Assembly: GCA_002375985.1 (NCBI GenBank)
Contig: DFNH01000005.1
Coordinates: forward strand, 1-38,429
Length of the DNA: 38,429 nucleotides
Source of the DNA: Firmicutes bacterium UBA3572
Lineage (GTDB): Bacteria > Bacillota > Desulfotomaculia > Desulfotomaculales > Desulforudaceae
Reading direction: 5' to 3'
Position numbers and translations under genes: made by a program. Shown here piece after piece: positions 31,311 to 38,429 of the stretch; the stretch's first letter is position 1; each line of letters starts with the position of its first letter. Below the pieces are notes generated by a model. It saw nothing but the letters and a program-made list of their open reading frames with translations, was not told where the DNA came from and searched no databases.

Positions 31311-32729
31311 ATGGCTAATGTAGGCGAAATTGTCCAGATTATCGGCGTTGTGGTGGACGTCCGGTTCCCGCCGGGCCAGGTCCCCGAGATTTACAACGCT
31401 TTGCATGTGGAGACCGACAAGGTGGACGCCTTCGGGCGCAAGTTCGTACTGACCCTTGAAGTGGCGCAGCACTTGGGGAACAACGTGGTGCGCACCGTGG
31501 CCATGTCCACCACCGACGGTCTCACCCGCGGCACCAAGGTCGTCGACACCGGCGCGCCGATCAAAGTGCCGGTGGGCCGTCCCGTGCTGGGCCGGCTGAT
31601 CGACGTCTTGGGCCAGCCCATCGACGGCAAGGGCGAAATCAAGACCGATACCTACTACCCGATTCACCGTCCGGCGCCCGCCCTGCTTGACCAGTCCACC
31701 CAGGTGGAGCAGCTGGAGACCGGGCTGAAGGTTATCGACCTTCTGGTGCCCTTCATGAAGGGCGGCAAGATCGGGATGTTCGGCGGCGCCGGCGTGGGCA
31801 AGACCGTTATCGTGATGGAGTTAATTAACAACATCGCCAAGCAGCACGGCGGCATTTCGGTGTTCGCCGGCGTGGGCGAGCGGACCCGTGAGGGTAACGA
31901 GCTGCTGCTGGAGATGACCGAAGCCGGCGTGTTGGACAAGACCATGATGGTGTTCGGCCAGATGAACGAGCCGCCGGGCTGCCGCCTGCGGGTGGGCCTG
32001 ACGGGGCTGTGCCTGGCCGAATACTTCCGCGATGAGGAAGGCGCCGACGTGCTGATCTTCATCGACAACATCTTCCGCTTCGCGCAGGCCGGTACCGAGG
32101 TCTCGGCGCTGCTGGGCCGCATGCCGTCGGCCGTGGGTTACCAGCCCACCCTGGCGACCGAGATGGGCCAGCTCCAGGAGCGGATCACCTCGACCACCAA
32201 GGGTTCGATCACCTCGGTGCAGGCCGTGTACGTGCCGGCCGACGACCTGACCGACCCGGCTCCGGCGAACACCTTCGCCCACCTCGACGGCACCGTGGTG
32301 CTGTCGCGGCAGCTCTCCGAGCTGGGTATCTACCCGGCCGTGGACCCGCTGGACTCGGTATCCCGGATTCTGGACCCGAACGTTGTCGGACAGGAACACT
32401 ACCAGGTGGCGCGCGGCGTGCAGAAGGTGCTGCAGCGCTACAAGGAACTGCAGGACATCATCGCCATCCTCGGCATGGAAGAACTTTCAGAAGAGGACAA
32501 ACTGATCGTAGCCCGGGCCCGGAAGCTGCAGCGGTTCCTGTCGCAGCCCTTCCACGTGGCCGAGGCCTTCACCGGTCGGCCCGGTCGGTACGTATCTCTG
32601 AAGGACAACATTCGGGGCTTCAAAGAAATCCTGGAAGGCAAACACGACAACCTGCCGGAGGACGCCTTCTACATGGTGGGTACGATCGAAGAGGCCGTGG
32701 AGAAGGGTCAGCAGATCTTAAACGCCTAA
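31311..32729 (+). CDS. atpD: ATP synthase F1 subunit beta (catalytic)
   Basis: A 472-residue catalytic subunit. Walker A is Gly158-GAGVGKT with Lys164. The catalytic glutamate is in GVGERTREGNE. The DELSEED-type lever appears here as MEELSEEDK. ATG follows GGAGGAGG. Complete and typical. Confidence 0.98.
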   Translation: MANVGEIVQIIGVVVDVRFPPGQVPEIYNALHVETDKVDAFGRKFVLTLEVAQHLGNNVVRTVAMSTTDGLTRGTKVVDTGAPIKVPVGRPVLGRLIDVLGQPIDGKGEIKTDTYYPIHRPAPALLDQSTQVEQLETGLKVIDLLVPFMKGGKIGMFGGAGVGKTVIVMELINNIAKQHGGISVFAGVGERTREGNELLLEMTEAGVLDKTMMVFGQMNEPPGCRLRVGLTGLCLAEYFRDEEGADVLIFIDNIFRFAQAGTEVSALLGRMPSAVGYQPTLATEMGQLQERITSTTKGSITSVQAVYVPADDLTDPAPANTFAHLDGTVVLSRQLSELGIYPAVDPLDSVSRILDPNVVGQEHYQVARGVQKVLQRYKELQDIIAILGMEELSEEDKLIVARARKLQRFLSQPFHVAEAFTGRPGRYVSLKDNIRGFKEILEGKHDNLPEDAFYMVGTIEEAVEKGQQILNA

Positions 32730-32745
32730 AAGGAAGTGCATAGGT

Positions 32746-33162
32746 ATGGCGGAACAAACCCAAAAGGTGGCCATCGTCACGCCGGAGCGGGTGATCTACG
32801 GCGACGAAGCCCGTTTCGTCCAGGCCCGGGGCACCATGGGTGAGCTGGGCATCCTGCCCCAGCACACCCCGCTGATCACCAGTCTCGAACCCGGAGTGCT
32901 GCGCGTCCAAAAAGAAGGCCAGTGGACCGTGTTCGTGGTGGCCGGCGGCTTCATGGAGGTTCGTGACAACCGGGTGGTCGTTCTGGCGAACGCCGCCGAG
33001 CGACCCGAGGAAATCGACGTGGAGCGGGCCAAGCGAGCCAAGGAGCGGGCCGAAAAACGCCTGGCCTCCGGAGATCCCGAGGTTGATGTGGTCCGGGCCA
33101 AGGCGGCGCTTATGCGCGCCCTGGCGCGTCTGAACGCGGCTCAGGAGTTTGCCAAGCACTAG
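32746..33162 (+). CDS. atpC: ATP synthase F1 subunit epsilon
   Basis: A 138-residue protein with an N-terminal beta sandwich (VTPERVIYGDEARFVQ, GELGILPQHTPLIT) and a C-terminal helical hairpin rich in Arg/Glu that can regulate ATPase activity. ATG follows AAGGAAG 16 bases after atpD. A strong terminator follows, so it closes the operon. Confidence 0.96.
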   Translation: MAEQTQKVAIVTPERVIYGDEARFVQARGTMGELGILPQHTPLITSLEPGVLRVQKEGQWTVFVVAGGFMEVRDNRVVVLANAAERPEEIDVERAKRAKERAEKRLASGDPEVDVVRAKAALMRALARLNAAQEFAKH

Positions 33163-33193
33163 TCGGGTAAAAAGACCCCGCCGCGTGCTTACC

Positions 33194-33226
33194 AAGGCCG
33201 AGGAGCTTACGCACCTCGGCCTTTTT
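33194..33226 (+). terminator. Terminator of the atp operon
   Basis: AAGGCCGAGG pairs with CCTCGGCCTT over 10 bp around a 10-base loop, followed by TTTTT. It lies 31 bases after the atpC stop. Confidence 0.93.
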
Positions 33227-33335
33227 GTTTCCTCCGTATAAATCGGGGCCAAATGGCGTATCCTCTTGGTAACGAAACCAATTAATGGGATTAGAGGCCC
33301 GGCCGAAGTCCCGAAAAAGCGGAGGGATTTTTAAA

Positions 33336-34304
33336 GTGAAGCGACTGTTCGCGGGCCTGGTACTCCTGGCCGTGGCGTTCACCGCCGCCTTTCCGGACGC
33401 CGCCCGGGAGTACGCCGCACGGCTGCTGGACCCTGGGGAACCCCAGATCCGGACCGACGTGCGGCTGTACCGGCACGAAAGCGGGGAAATCGTCAACCTG
33501 TCCCTGGAGGACTACGTCACCGGCGTGGTGGCGGCCGAAATGCCGGCCCATTTTCCGGCCGAGGCCCTGAAGGCCCAGGCGGTGGCCGCACGCACCTACA
33601 TCTTGAAGCGTCTGGCTGCGGGGGGCGTGTTAAACAACCCGCACCCGGGCGCGGACGCTTGCGACGATCCGCGTCAGGGCCAGGGCTGGCTATCCCGGGA
33701 GGCACTCCGGGAACGGTGGGGCACCTGGGACTATTACCGGCACTACTACAAGATTAAGCGGGCGGTGGACGCCACCGAGGGGCTGGTGCTCACCTTCGAA
33801 GGCCGGCTAATTGACCCGTTGTACCACGCCTCCTGCGGCGGCGCCACCGAGAATTCCGAAGACGTGTGGCGGTTTAAGGTACCGTACCTGCGGAGCGTCA
33901 TCTGCCCGTACTGCACCGATCCGTACCCGGGAGAACGCAAGGCGTTTGCCCTTGAGAGGATCGACGCCGCCCTGGGCACCTCCCTGGCTGCGACGGCGGT
34001 CGCTACCGGTACCGGCCCGGGCCCGGAAATCGAGGTGCTGGCTTACACGTCCACCGGCCGGCCTAAACTGCTGTCCTTTAACGGGCGGGAGATCTCGGCC
34101 ACTACCGTCCGGGACCTCCTGGGTCTGCGGTCCACCAACTTCGCCGTTGCGCTGGAGGGTGACCGGCTGGTTTTTGAGACCTGTGGCCACGGCCATGGCG
34201 TGGGTTTGTGCCAGTATGGCGCCCGCGGTTTGGCCGAGGCCGGTTACAGTTTCGAGGACATTCTGCAGCACTACTACAGCGGCGCCAAAATCGAACCCTT
34301 TTAA
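33336..34304 (+). CDS. spoIID: Stage II sporulation protein D, lytic transglycosylase
   Basis: A 322-residue membrane-anchored enzyme of engulfment that cuts peptidoglycan glycan strands in the mother cell with SpoIIM and SpoIIP. After an N-terminal helix (residues 4-20), the catalytic glutamate is Glu68 in VVAAEMPAHFPAEALKAQ. His164/Cys167 (HASCGG) and Cys190/Cys193 (CPYC) fit the metal-binding region. GTG 33336 is chosen since GGAGGG lies nine bases upstream; an ATG at 33285 has no ribosome binding site. No clear sigma-E promoter was recognised. The gene is followed by a repeat cluster, then spoIIID, as in Bacillus except for spoIIQ. Confidence 0.95.
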   Translation: MKRLFAGLVLLAVAFTAAFPDAAREYAARLLDPGEPQIRTDVRLYRHESGEIVNLSLEDYVTGVVAAEMPAHFPAEALKAQAVAARTYILKRLAAGGVLNNPHPGADACDDPRQGQGWLSREALRERWGTWDYYRHYYKIKRAVDATEGLVLTFEGRLIDPLYHASCGGATENSEDVWRFKVPYLRSVICPYCTDPYPGERKAFALERIDAALGTSLAATAVATGTGPGPEIEVLAYTSTGRPKLLSFNGREISATTVRDLLGLRSTNFAVALEGDRLVFETCGHGHGVGLCQYGARGLAEAGYSFEDILQHYYSGAKIEPF

Positions 34305-34331
34305 TTTTTTCATTTACTTTTTCATTGCAAG

Positions 34332-34418
34332 TTATCCCCCAAAAAAACATACCTGTCCCCTTCTTGCGTCTGTCCACAGAAAGTGGCACTTATCCACAAA
34401 ACATGCCTGTCCCCTTTA
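34332..34418 (+). repeat. REP-like repeat cluster C, two direct copies
   Basis: Two copies in the same direction: 34332-34362 (TTATCC, A-run, ACATACCTGTCCCCTT) and 34391-34418 (TTATCCACA joined to AAACATGCCTGTCCCC). The second is identical over 28 bases to the inverse of 24279-24306 and holds an exact DnaA box. Between them CCAC-AGAAA-GTGG can form a small hairpin. The 193 bases between spoIID and spoIIID otherwise hold no gene. Confidence 0.8.
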
Positions 34419-34497
34419 ATTTCCTTTGGGCGGCCAAGCATTTCTCAGTTTTTCGCGCATATACATCAGCTAACCAGCCTGACCGGGAGGTAAGGTG

Positions 34498-34749
34498 ATG
34501 CAGGAGTACATTCAACGGCGGGTGCTTGAGGTCTCAACCTACATCTTGGAGACCAAGGCCACGGTGCGCCGGGCAGCCACCGTTTTCGAGGTCAGCAAAA
34601 GTACCATCCACAAGGATCTCACCGAAAGACTGCCGGCCCTGGACAAGAAGCTGGCGCGCCAGGTGCGCGTAGTGCTCGAACTGAATAAAGCCGAACGACA
34701 CCTGCGGGGTGGGGAGGCCACCCGCAAGAAATATAAAGAAATGGGGTAA
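34498..34749 (+). CDS. spoIIID: Sporulation transcription regulator SpoIIID
   Basis: An 83-residue DNA-binding protein that adjusts sigma-E-dependent transcription in the mother cell. Nearly the whole chain follows the family: YILETKATVRRAATVFEVSK, STIHKDLTERLP, and the basic C-terminus RHLRGGEATRKKYKE. The helix-turn-helix spans about residues 23-44. ATG 34498 follows GGGAGG; the preceding GTG 34495 is an alternative. It is normally made early in the mother cell, but I did not find a confident sigma-E promoter in the repeat-filled leader. Confidence 0.97.
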   Translation: MQEYIQRRVLEVSTYILETKATVRRAATVFEVSKSTIHKDLTERLPALDKKLARQVRVVLELNKAERHLRGGEATRKKYKEMG

Positions 34750-34951
34750 CTTTTTAGCATAATAAAAGGAAGTCCGCTAAATTATGTAGAACTTAACTCC
34801 AAGGCGAAAAGGTCCTTACCTCCGGCGGTTGTGCGCCCGGCCGATCGGGCGGGGCGCTCCTGTGGTGTGGTGAGTTTCTCCACATTTCTTTTTTCGATTG
34901 CCGTTTGGACAGGCCGGCGGGGGAGAAGTAGAACGGGAGGCATACAGAGGC

Positions 34952-35974
34952 GTGTTCAACTTTGCACCTGACATCGGCATCGACCTGGGGACGGCTTCCG
35001 TGCTGGTGTACGTCCGGGGCAGGGGTATCGTCCTGCGCGAGCCTTCGGTGGTGGCCATCAACAAGGACACCGGGCGGATCATCGCCGTGGGCACCGAAGC
35101 ACGGCGCATGCTGGGCCGCACCCCCGGCAATATCGTGGCCACGCGCCCCTTGCGCGAGGGCGTGATCGCAGATTTCGACGTCACCGAGAAGATGCTCCGC
35201 TACTTCATCACCAAGGTCGGGGCGCGGCGCTACCTCTTCCGTCCCCGGATTATGGTCTGCATCCCCGCCGACGTGACCGGCGTCGAGGAACGGGCGGTGC
35301 GCCAGGCCGCCATCCAGGCCGGGGCGCGCCAGGCCTACGTGATCGAAGAGCCCATGGCCGCCGCCCTCGGAGCTGGGCTGGACGTCTCCCAGGCCTCCGG
35401 CTCCATGGTGGTGGATATCGGTGGCGGCACCACCGACGTGGCCGTGCTTTCGCTGGGGGGCATTGTCTGCGCCAACTCGGTCAAGGTAGGCGGGGACAAG
35501 TTTGACGAGGCCATCGTCCGCTATGTCCGCCGCGAGTTCAACCTGCTCATTGGCGAGCGGACCGCCGAAGAAGTGAAGCTCGAGGTGGGTACCGCCTACC
35601 CGCGCCGCGCCCAAGAACGCTCGGTTTCCATCCGCGGCCGCGACGTGATGACCGGTCTGCCCAGAGCCGTGGAGGTGTCCACCATCCAAATCTGGGAGGC
35701 CATCCAGGAGCCTTTGCAGGCGGTGCTGGACGTGGTCAAGAATGTGCTGGAGCGCACCCCCGCCGAACTGGCGGCCGACCTGGTGGACAAAGGGATCATC
35801 CTCACCGGCGGCGGCGCCCTGCTGCACGGTCTGGACCACCTGATCACCCAGGAGACCGGGCTGCCGGCCATTCTGGCCGACGATCCGATTTCCTGCGTGG
35901 CCATCGGCACCGGCCGCGCCCTTTCCATGCTCAACTACCTGCCCCGCCCGCGCAAAGAAAACCGCGTGATGTAA
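34952..35974 (+). CDS. mbl: Rod-shape actin homologue, Mbl/MreB family
   Basis: A 340-residue bacterial actin that guides lateral wall synthesis beneath the membrane. Nucleotide-site motifs are present: IGIDLGTASVLVYV (phosphate 1), VVDIGGGTTDVAVLSLGG (phosphate 2) and ILTGGGALLHGLD (adenosine). VIEEPMAAALGAGLDV is standard. GTG 34952 (MFNFAPDIGIDLG) is preferred since family members start there and GGGAGG and AGAGG precede it. The neighbour spoIIID points to Mbl, but MreB cannot be excluded. Confidence 0.93.
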   Translation: MFNFAPDIGIDLGTASVLVYVRGRGIVLREPSVVAINKDTGRIIAVGTEARRMLGRTPGNIVATRPLREGVIADFDVTEKMLRYFITKVGARRYLFRPRIMVCIPADVTGVEERAVRQAAIQAGARQAYVIEEPMAAALGAGLDVSQASGSMVVDIGGGTTDVAVLSLGGIVCANSVKVGGDKFDEAIVRYVRREFNLLIGERTAEEVKLEVGTAYPRRAQERSVSIRGRDVMTGLPRAVEVSTIQIWEAIQEPLQAVLDVVKNVLERTPAELAADLVDKGIILTGGGALLHGLDHLITQETGLPAILADDPISCVAIGTGRALSMLNYLPRPRKENRVM

Positions 35975-36004
35975 AGAAAATCGGGACCCTTTTTCCATGG
36001 CACG

Positions 36005-36033
36005 GGAATTGGGGACTGCCTGTACCCGATTCC
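36005..36033. repeat. Possible second REP-like hairpin after mbl
   Basis: GGAAT-T-GGGG ... ACCCG-ATTCC forms an imperfect hairpin whose centre GACTGCCTGTACCC resembles the CCTGTCCCC core of the other repeats. Only one copy is seen here, so family membership is uncertain. Confidence 0.35.
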
Positions 36034-36055
36034 TTAGAAGAAAAGGAGGCATAAC

Positions 36056-36622
36056 ATGCACTGGCCCGCAAAAGGACCCCAAAACACCGGCGCCACCATC
36101 GAGGCCGCCCTCGCCCGCGCCCGTGAACTGGATATCCGGCGCCTCATCGTCGCCTCGCACCGCGGCCACACCGCGGCCAAACTGGCCGCGCGGGCGGCCG
36201 AGGACGGCCCGGACGGCCTGGAGATCATTTGCGTCACCCACCAGGTGGGCTTTGCCCGCCCCGGGGAGGACGAGATGTCTCCCGAAATGCGGGCGAAACT
36301 CGTCGCCGCCGGGGTGAAGCTTCTAACCACCACCCACCTGCTGGCCGGCATCGACCGGGCGCTGCGTTTCAAATTCCAGGGCGTTTACCCGTCCGAGATC
36401 GTGGCTACCACTTTGCGCATGCTCGGCCAGGGGGTGAAGGTCTGCGCCGAGATCGCCGGCATGGCGTGCGACGCCGGGCTCGCCCCGCCCGGGGAGGACG
36501 TGATCTGCGTCGCCGGAAGCGCCACCGGCGCCGACACCGCTTGCGTGGTCAGCCCGGCCCACTCGCAGCACTTCTTCGACCTGAAAATCCGCGAGATCAT
36601 CTGCAAGCCCCGGGACTTCTAG
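36056..36622 (+). CDS. Stand-alone pyruvate-kinase C-terminal-like (alpha/beta) protein
   Basis: A 188-residue soluble protein that resembles the C-terminal domain of pyruvate kinase without the catalytic barrel (PK_C / COG1751-like). It shows an alpha/beta pattern: NTGATIEAALARARELDIRR, LIVASHRGHTAAKLA, ICVTHQVGFARPGEDEM and a C-terminal ICVAGSATGADTACVV. The biochemical role is unknown; ligand binding by analogy to the allosteric domain is a guess. ATG follows AAAAGGAGG. It may be a single-gene unit; a GC-rich hairpin overlaps its stop. Confidence 0.75.
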   Translation: MHWPAKGPQNTGATIEAALARARELDIRRLIVASHRGHTAAKLAARAAEDGPDGLEIICVTHQVGFARPGEDEMSPEMRAKLVAAGVKLLTTTHLLAGIDRALRFKFQGVYPSEIVATTLRMLGQGVKVCAEIAGMACDAGLAPPGEDVICVAGSATGADTACVVSPAHSQHFFDLKIREIICKPRDF

Positions 36623-36633
36623 CCCCGGGGCTT
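36605..36633 (+). terminator. GC-rich hairpin at the end of the PK-C-like gene
   Basis: AAGCCCCGGG pairs perfectly with CCCGGGGCTT around a 9-base loop that includes the stop codon. Only a short pyrimidine tract follows, so termination is possible but not certain. The 169 bases from 36623 to 36791 hold no gene I can support. Confidence 0.45.
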
Positions 36634-36791
36634 CTCCAATTCTTAATTCTTATACCGGGCGGCAGTCTGACCGGAAAACCGCGCCGGCGCGGCCAAGGCG
36701 AGGAAAACCTGGGCATCCTGGGTTGGGTTTTCGTTGCCGGGCGGAACACCTGGAACCGGTCGCCGTCGCCCGCCGCCGGCGCGCAGACGGG

Positions 36792-37340
36792 TTACCGTCT
36801 CTTGGTGCGCAGGACCTGGATCTCCTGCCAGTGAAGATCCAACCGTTCGTCCTGGCGGTCCTGCCTTTCTTCGATGCGCCTCAAGCTGTCCAGAATCTGG
36901 CCGCGGGCGTCATAAAGGCCCCGGATCTTTTCGGTGATTTCGCCTTCGACGTGGGCGGCGAGCTTGATCAGCCCGGAGTGCAGTTCTTCGATCCGCTGGG
37001 CCTGTGTTTCCTGGCCTTTTCCGAGGCGTTCCAGGCGTTTGCCCTGTGTTTCCTGGCCTTTTTCGAGGCGTTCCAGGCGTTTGCCCTGTGCTTCCTGGCC
37101 ATTTTCGAGGTTGCTGACGCGGCCGATCAGGGTTTCCTGGCCTTTTTCGAGGCGTTCCAGGCGTTTGCCCTGTGTTTCTAGGCCTTTTTCGAGGCGTTCC
37201 AGGCGTTTACCCTGTGTTTCTAGGCCTTTTTCGAGGCGTTCCAGGCGTTTACCCTGTGCTTCCTGGCCATGCTGCAAATTTTCCTGACCCTGGCGCAGTT
37301 CTTTCAGTTCGTTAAGAATCTGCCTTAGAATCTCATCCAT
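36792..37340 (-). CDS. Coiled-coil protein with 14-residue tandem repeats
   Basis: A 182-residue protein with no recognised enzyme domain. Residues 25-122 are seven units of 14 residues with consensus GQETQGKRLERLEK, two heptads each, which predicts one long coiled coil. A short N-terminal helix (MDEILRQILNELKELRQ) and a C-terminal helix-rich part (IRGLYDARGQILDSLRRIEE) flank it. No signal peptide or membrane helix is visible. ATG 37340 follows AAGGAGGA on the minus strand. Similar repetitive proteins with unknown function occur in Peptococcaceae. It may be a structural or adaptor protein; no function is proposed. Confidence 0.8.
   Translation of the reverse strand: MDEILRQILNELKELRQGQENLQHGQEAQGKRLERLEKGLETQGKRLERLEKGLETQGKRLERLEKGQETLIGRVSNLENGQEAQGKRLERLEKGQETQGKRLERLGKGQETQAQRIEELHSGLIKLAAHVEGEITEKIRGLYDARGQILDSLRRIEERQDRQDERLDLHWQEIQVLRTKRR
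36975..37268 (-). repeat. Tandem 42-bp coding repeats
   Basis: Seven in-frame units of 42 bases; most encode GQ/LET/AQGKRLERLEK, while one (GQETLIGRVSNLEN) and the last have diverged. Units 1, 2, 3, 5 and 6 remain very similar at DNA level, so recent duplication or gene conversion is likely. Confidence 0.9.
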
Positions 37341-37513
37341 GGGAGGTCCTCCTTGGAGGTGGTCTACGGGCTTATGTTATCACAAACACTCCGGGGAGGG
37401 AAGGAGTTGGAAGGTGGTGCGGGTGGTCAGGAATTGCAGATACCCGGCGGGGGCTATGGCGAATCGAGCGAGCTGAATACTTATCCCCTGATCTAGCCCC
37501 GGTTTCACTGATA

Positions 37514-37537
37514 TGCCCCGGGGTATACCCCGGGGCA
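37514..37537. repeat. Perfect 24-bp palindrome
   Basis: TGCCCCGGGGTA followed by its exact reverse complement, centred on TATA. It lies 50 bases past the stop of the minus-strand membrane gene and could end its transcript, but no T run follows on either strand. The 247-base region 37341-37587 otherwise holds no gene I can support. Confidence 0.8.
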
Positions 37538-37587
37538 CACCGTGCCTTGGTATCGCTATGGTTTCCGGTTTTGCGGCGGGGGAGATT

Positions 37588-38429
37588 TTAGTTTTCCTGC
37601 AGCAGCATCAGCACTACAGTGTGGCGCTCTGCGTCCTGGTTCCATTCGGTCAGCTTCTGCTCCAGAGAAGCGATCTGTTCGTCCAATGCTGCCTGTTCGT
37701 CAGGGTTTTCCACCCGTGCCCGCCGGGCCAGCAGCACCTGGTACTGCTCCAGGACCGCCGCAAAGCTTCCGGTAATCTCCCGCCGGTCGCTCTGGCGGTG
37801 AACCACCACCCCCAGTTCGCTCAGCCGGTCTACAAAATCGCCCGCCCGCGCCGGGTCCACGCTGAATCTTAATTCCAGCTCGCCGGGCGTACCCGCCTGT
37901 GCGTCCTGCGGCCGGCAGGACGCCCCGTAGCTCTCGGCCACCGCGAGCGCCTTTTCCCGCGCCTCTCCCAGTTCCGGCACGCTCAGCTTCACGAAGGTGG
38001 TGCTGATGGTTCGCGGTTTGTTCAGAAACACCTTCGGTTCCGGTTCCGGATCAAGCGCGACCGTCACGGTTGCGCGCTCCGCTTCCGGTTGCGCCCCGTT
38101 TTCCGCTGCTTCCACCTTATCCGGCCCGTCTTCGTCCGGCACCGCGCCGGGTTCGGAACCGGTGCTCCCGGGTGCGGGCCTTTCGTCCGGTGCCGCGGTT
38201 ACCTTATCGCCCACCGGCGGTTCCGGCGGTTTCGCCGGCCGGTCCGGCTCCAGCTCCCGGATGGGGGCCGCCTGTCCGCCACTGTCCGCCGGGTTCACCG
38301 CCACCACCGGCGTCCGGACCAGCCACTGCTGCATTCCGTGGCCCAGGGCCGCGGTCGCCACCAACAGCACGGCCGCCGCGGCCGCCAGGGCGTGGCGCCA
38401 GCGGCCGGCCAAGGCCGCCAACCGCGCCG
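37588..38429 (-). CDS. Membrane-anchored protein, possibly DUF4349/anti-sigma-like (start outside window)
   Basis: The frame stays open to the window edge, so the N-terminus is probably missing; a TTG at 38421 is possible but unconvincing. Visible are a hydrophobic helix (HALAAAAAVLLVATAALGHG), a long Pro/Glu/Ala-rich low-complexity linker, then about 140 residues starting near ISTTFVKLSVPELGEARE, with LRFSVDPARAGDFVDRLSEL and a coiled coil RRARVENPDEQAALDEQIAS. This resembles the DUF4349 type extracellular domain or the outer part of an anti-sigma factor. No zinc-finger part is seen within the window. Function is not assigned. Confidence 0.6.
   Translation of the reverse strand, partial: ARLAALAGRWRHALAAAAAVLLVATAALGHGMQQWLVRTPVVAVNPADSGGQAAPIRELEPDRPAKPPEPPVGDKVTAAPDERPAPGSTGSEPGAVPDEDGPDKVEAAENGAQPEAERATVTVALDPEPEPKVFLNKPRTISTTFVKLSVPELGEAREKALAVAESYGASCRPQDAQAGTPGELELRFSVDPARAGDFVDRLSELGVVVHRQSDRREITGSFAAVLEQYQVLLARRARVENPDEQAALDEQIASLEQKLTEWNQDAERHTVVLMLLQEN

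Noticed and set aside
34793..36241. A 482-codon open frame on the minus strand opposite mbl, and similar long antisense frames opposite uvrB, mnhA-like and glyA genes
   Set aside because: They mirror conserved plus-strand genes in GC-rich DNA, have no recognisable motifs and no ribosome binding sites.
36975..37268. Tandem repeats as a CRISPR array
   Set aside because: Units are contiguous 42-bp in-frame coding repeats without unique spacers.

Overview
The window looks like a chromosomal core region of a GC-rich, spore-forming anaerobic Clostridia-type Firmicute. The Peptococcaceae / Desulforudis-Pelotomaculum lineage is my best guess, made from gene content and synteny and not from any search. 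Supporting signs are the sporulation genes spoIID and spoIIID, strong AGGAGG-type ribosome binding sites, many GTG/TTG starts, and gene order matching the Bacillus subtilis blocks ftsX-ctpB-minJ, rpmE-prfA-prmC, ywlC-D-E-F-glyA-atp, and spoIID-spoIIID-mbl. No rRNA, tRNA, CRISPR or prophage was seen.

Layout. 1-2.8 kb: end of an M23 murein hydrolase, a CtpA/CtpB-type S41 protease and a MinJ-like PDZ membrane protein. 2.8-6.1 kb: a CooT-like nickel protein and type-4 uracil-DNA glycosylase behind a perfect-consensus promoter, a convergent DUF2508 gene, an orphan sugar-binding-type lipoprotein with a Gln/Gly-rich tail, and a PH-like membrane protein. 6.2-8.3 kb: uvrB, whose only sensible start codon is ATT. 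8.4-16.2 kb: an 11-gene cation/proton antiporter operon with the gene order of the antiporter half of archaeal membrane-bound hydrogenase (Mbh A-H), plus two more antiporter-like subunits and a 73-residue membrane protein, but no hydrogenase genes.

16.3-24.3 kb: housekeeping cluster rpmE, DUF1385, prfA, a RAYT transposase, prmC, sua5, mntP, ywlE-like phosphatase, rpiB, glyA. The transposase splits the usual prfA-prmC pair, and a repeat beside it supplies the prmC start codon. 24.3-33.2 kb: wecB, then the complete F1Fo ATP synthase operon (atpZ, atpI, atpBEFHAGDC). 33.2-36.6 kb: spoIID, spoIIID, mbl and a stand-alone pyruvate-kinase-C-like protein. 36.7-38.4 kb: two minus-strand genes, a 14-residue-repeat coiled-coil protein and a membrane-anchored protein cut by the window edge.

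How it fits together. The antiporter and the ATP synthase could share one ion circuit: the c subunit has two carboxylates plus a serine at the ion site, which raises possible Na+ coupling. The most unusual material is a family of short repeats (core ACATGCCTGTCCCCTT, some copies attached to exact DnaA boxes TTATCCACA) near 19.4, 24.3 and 34.4 kb. It is probably a REP-like family served by the RAYT transposase.
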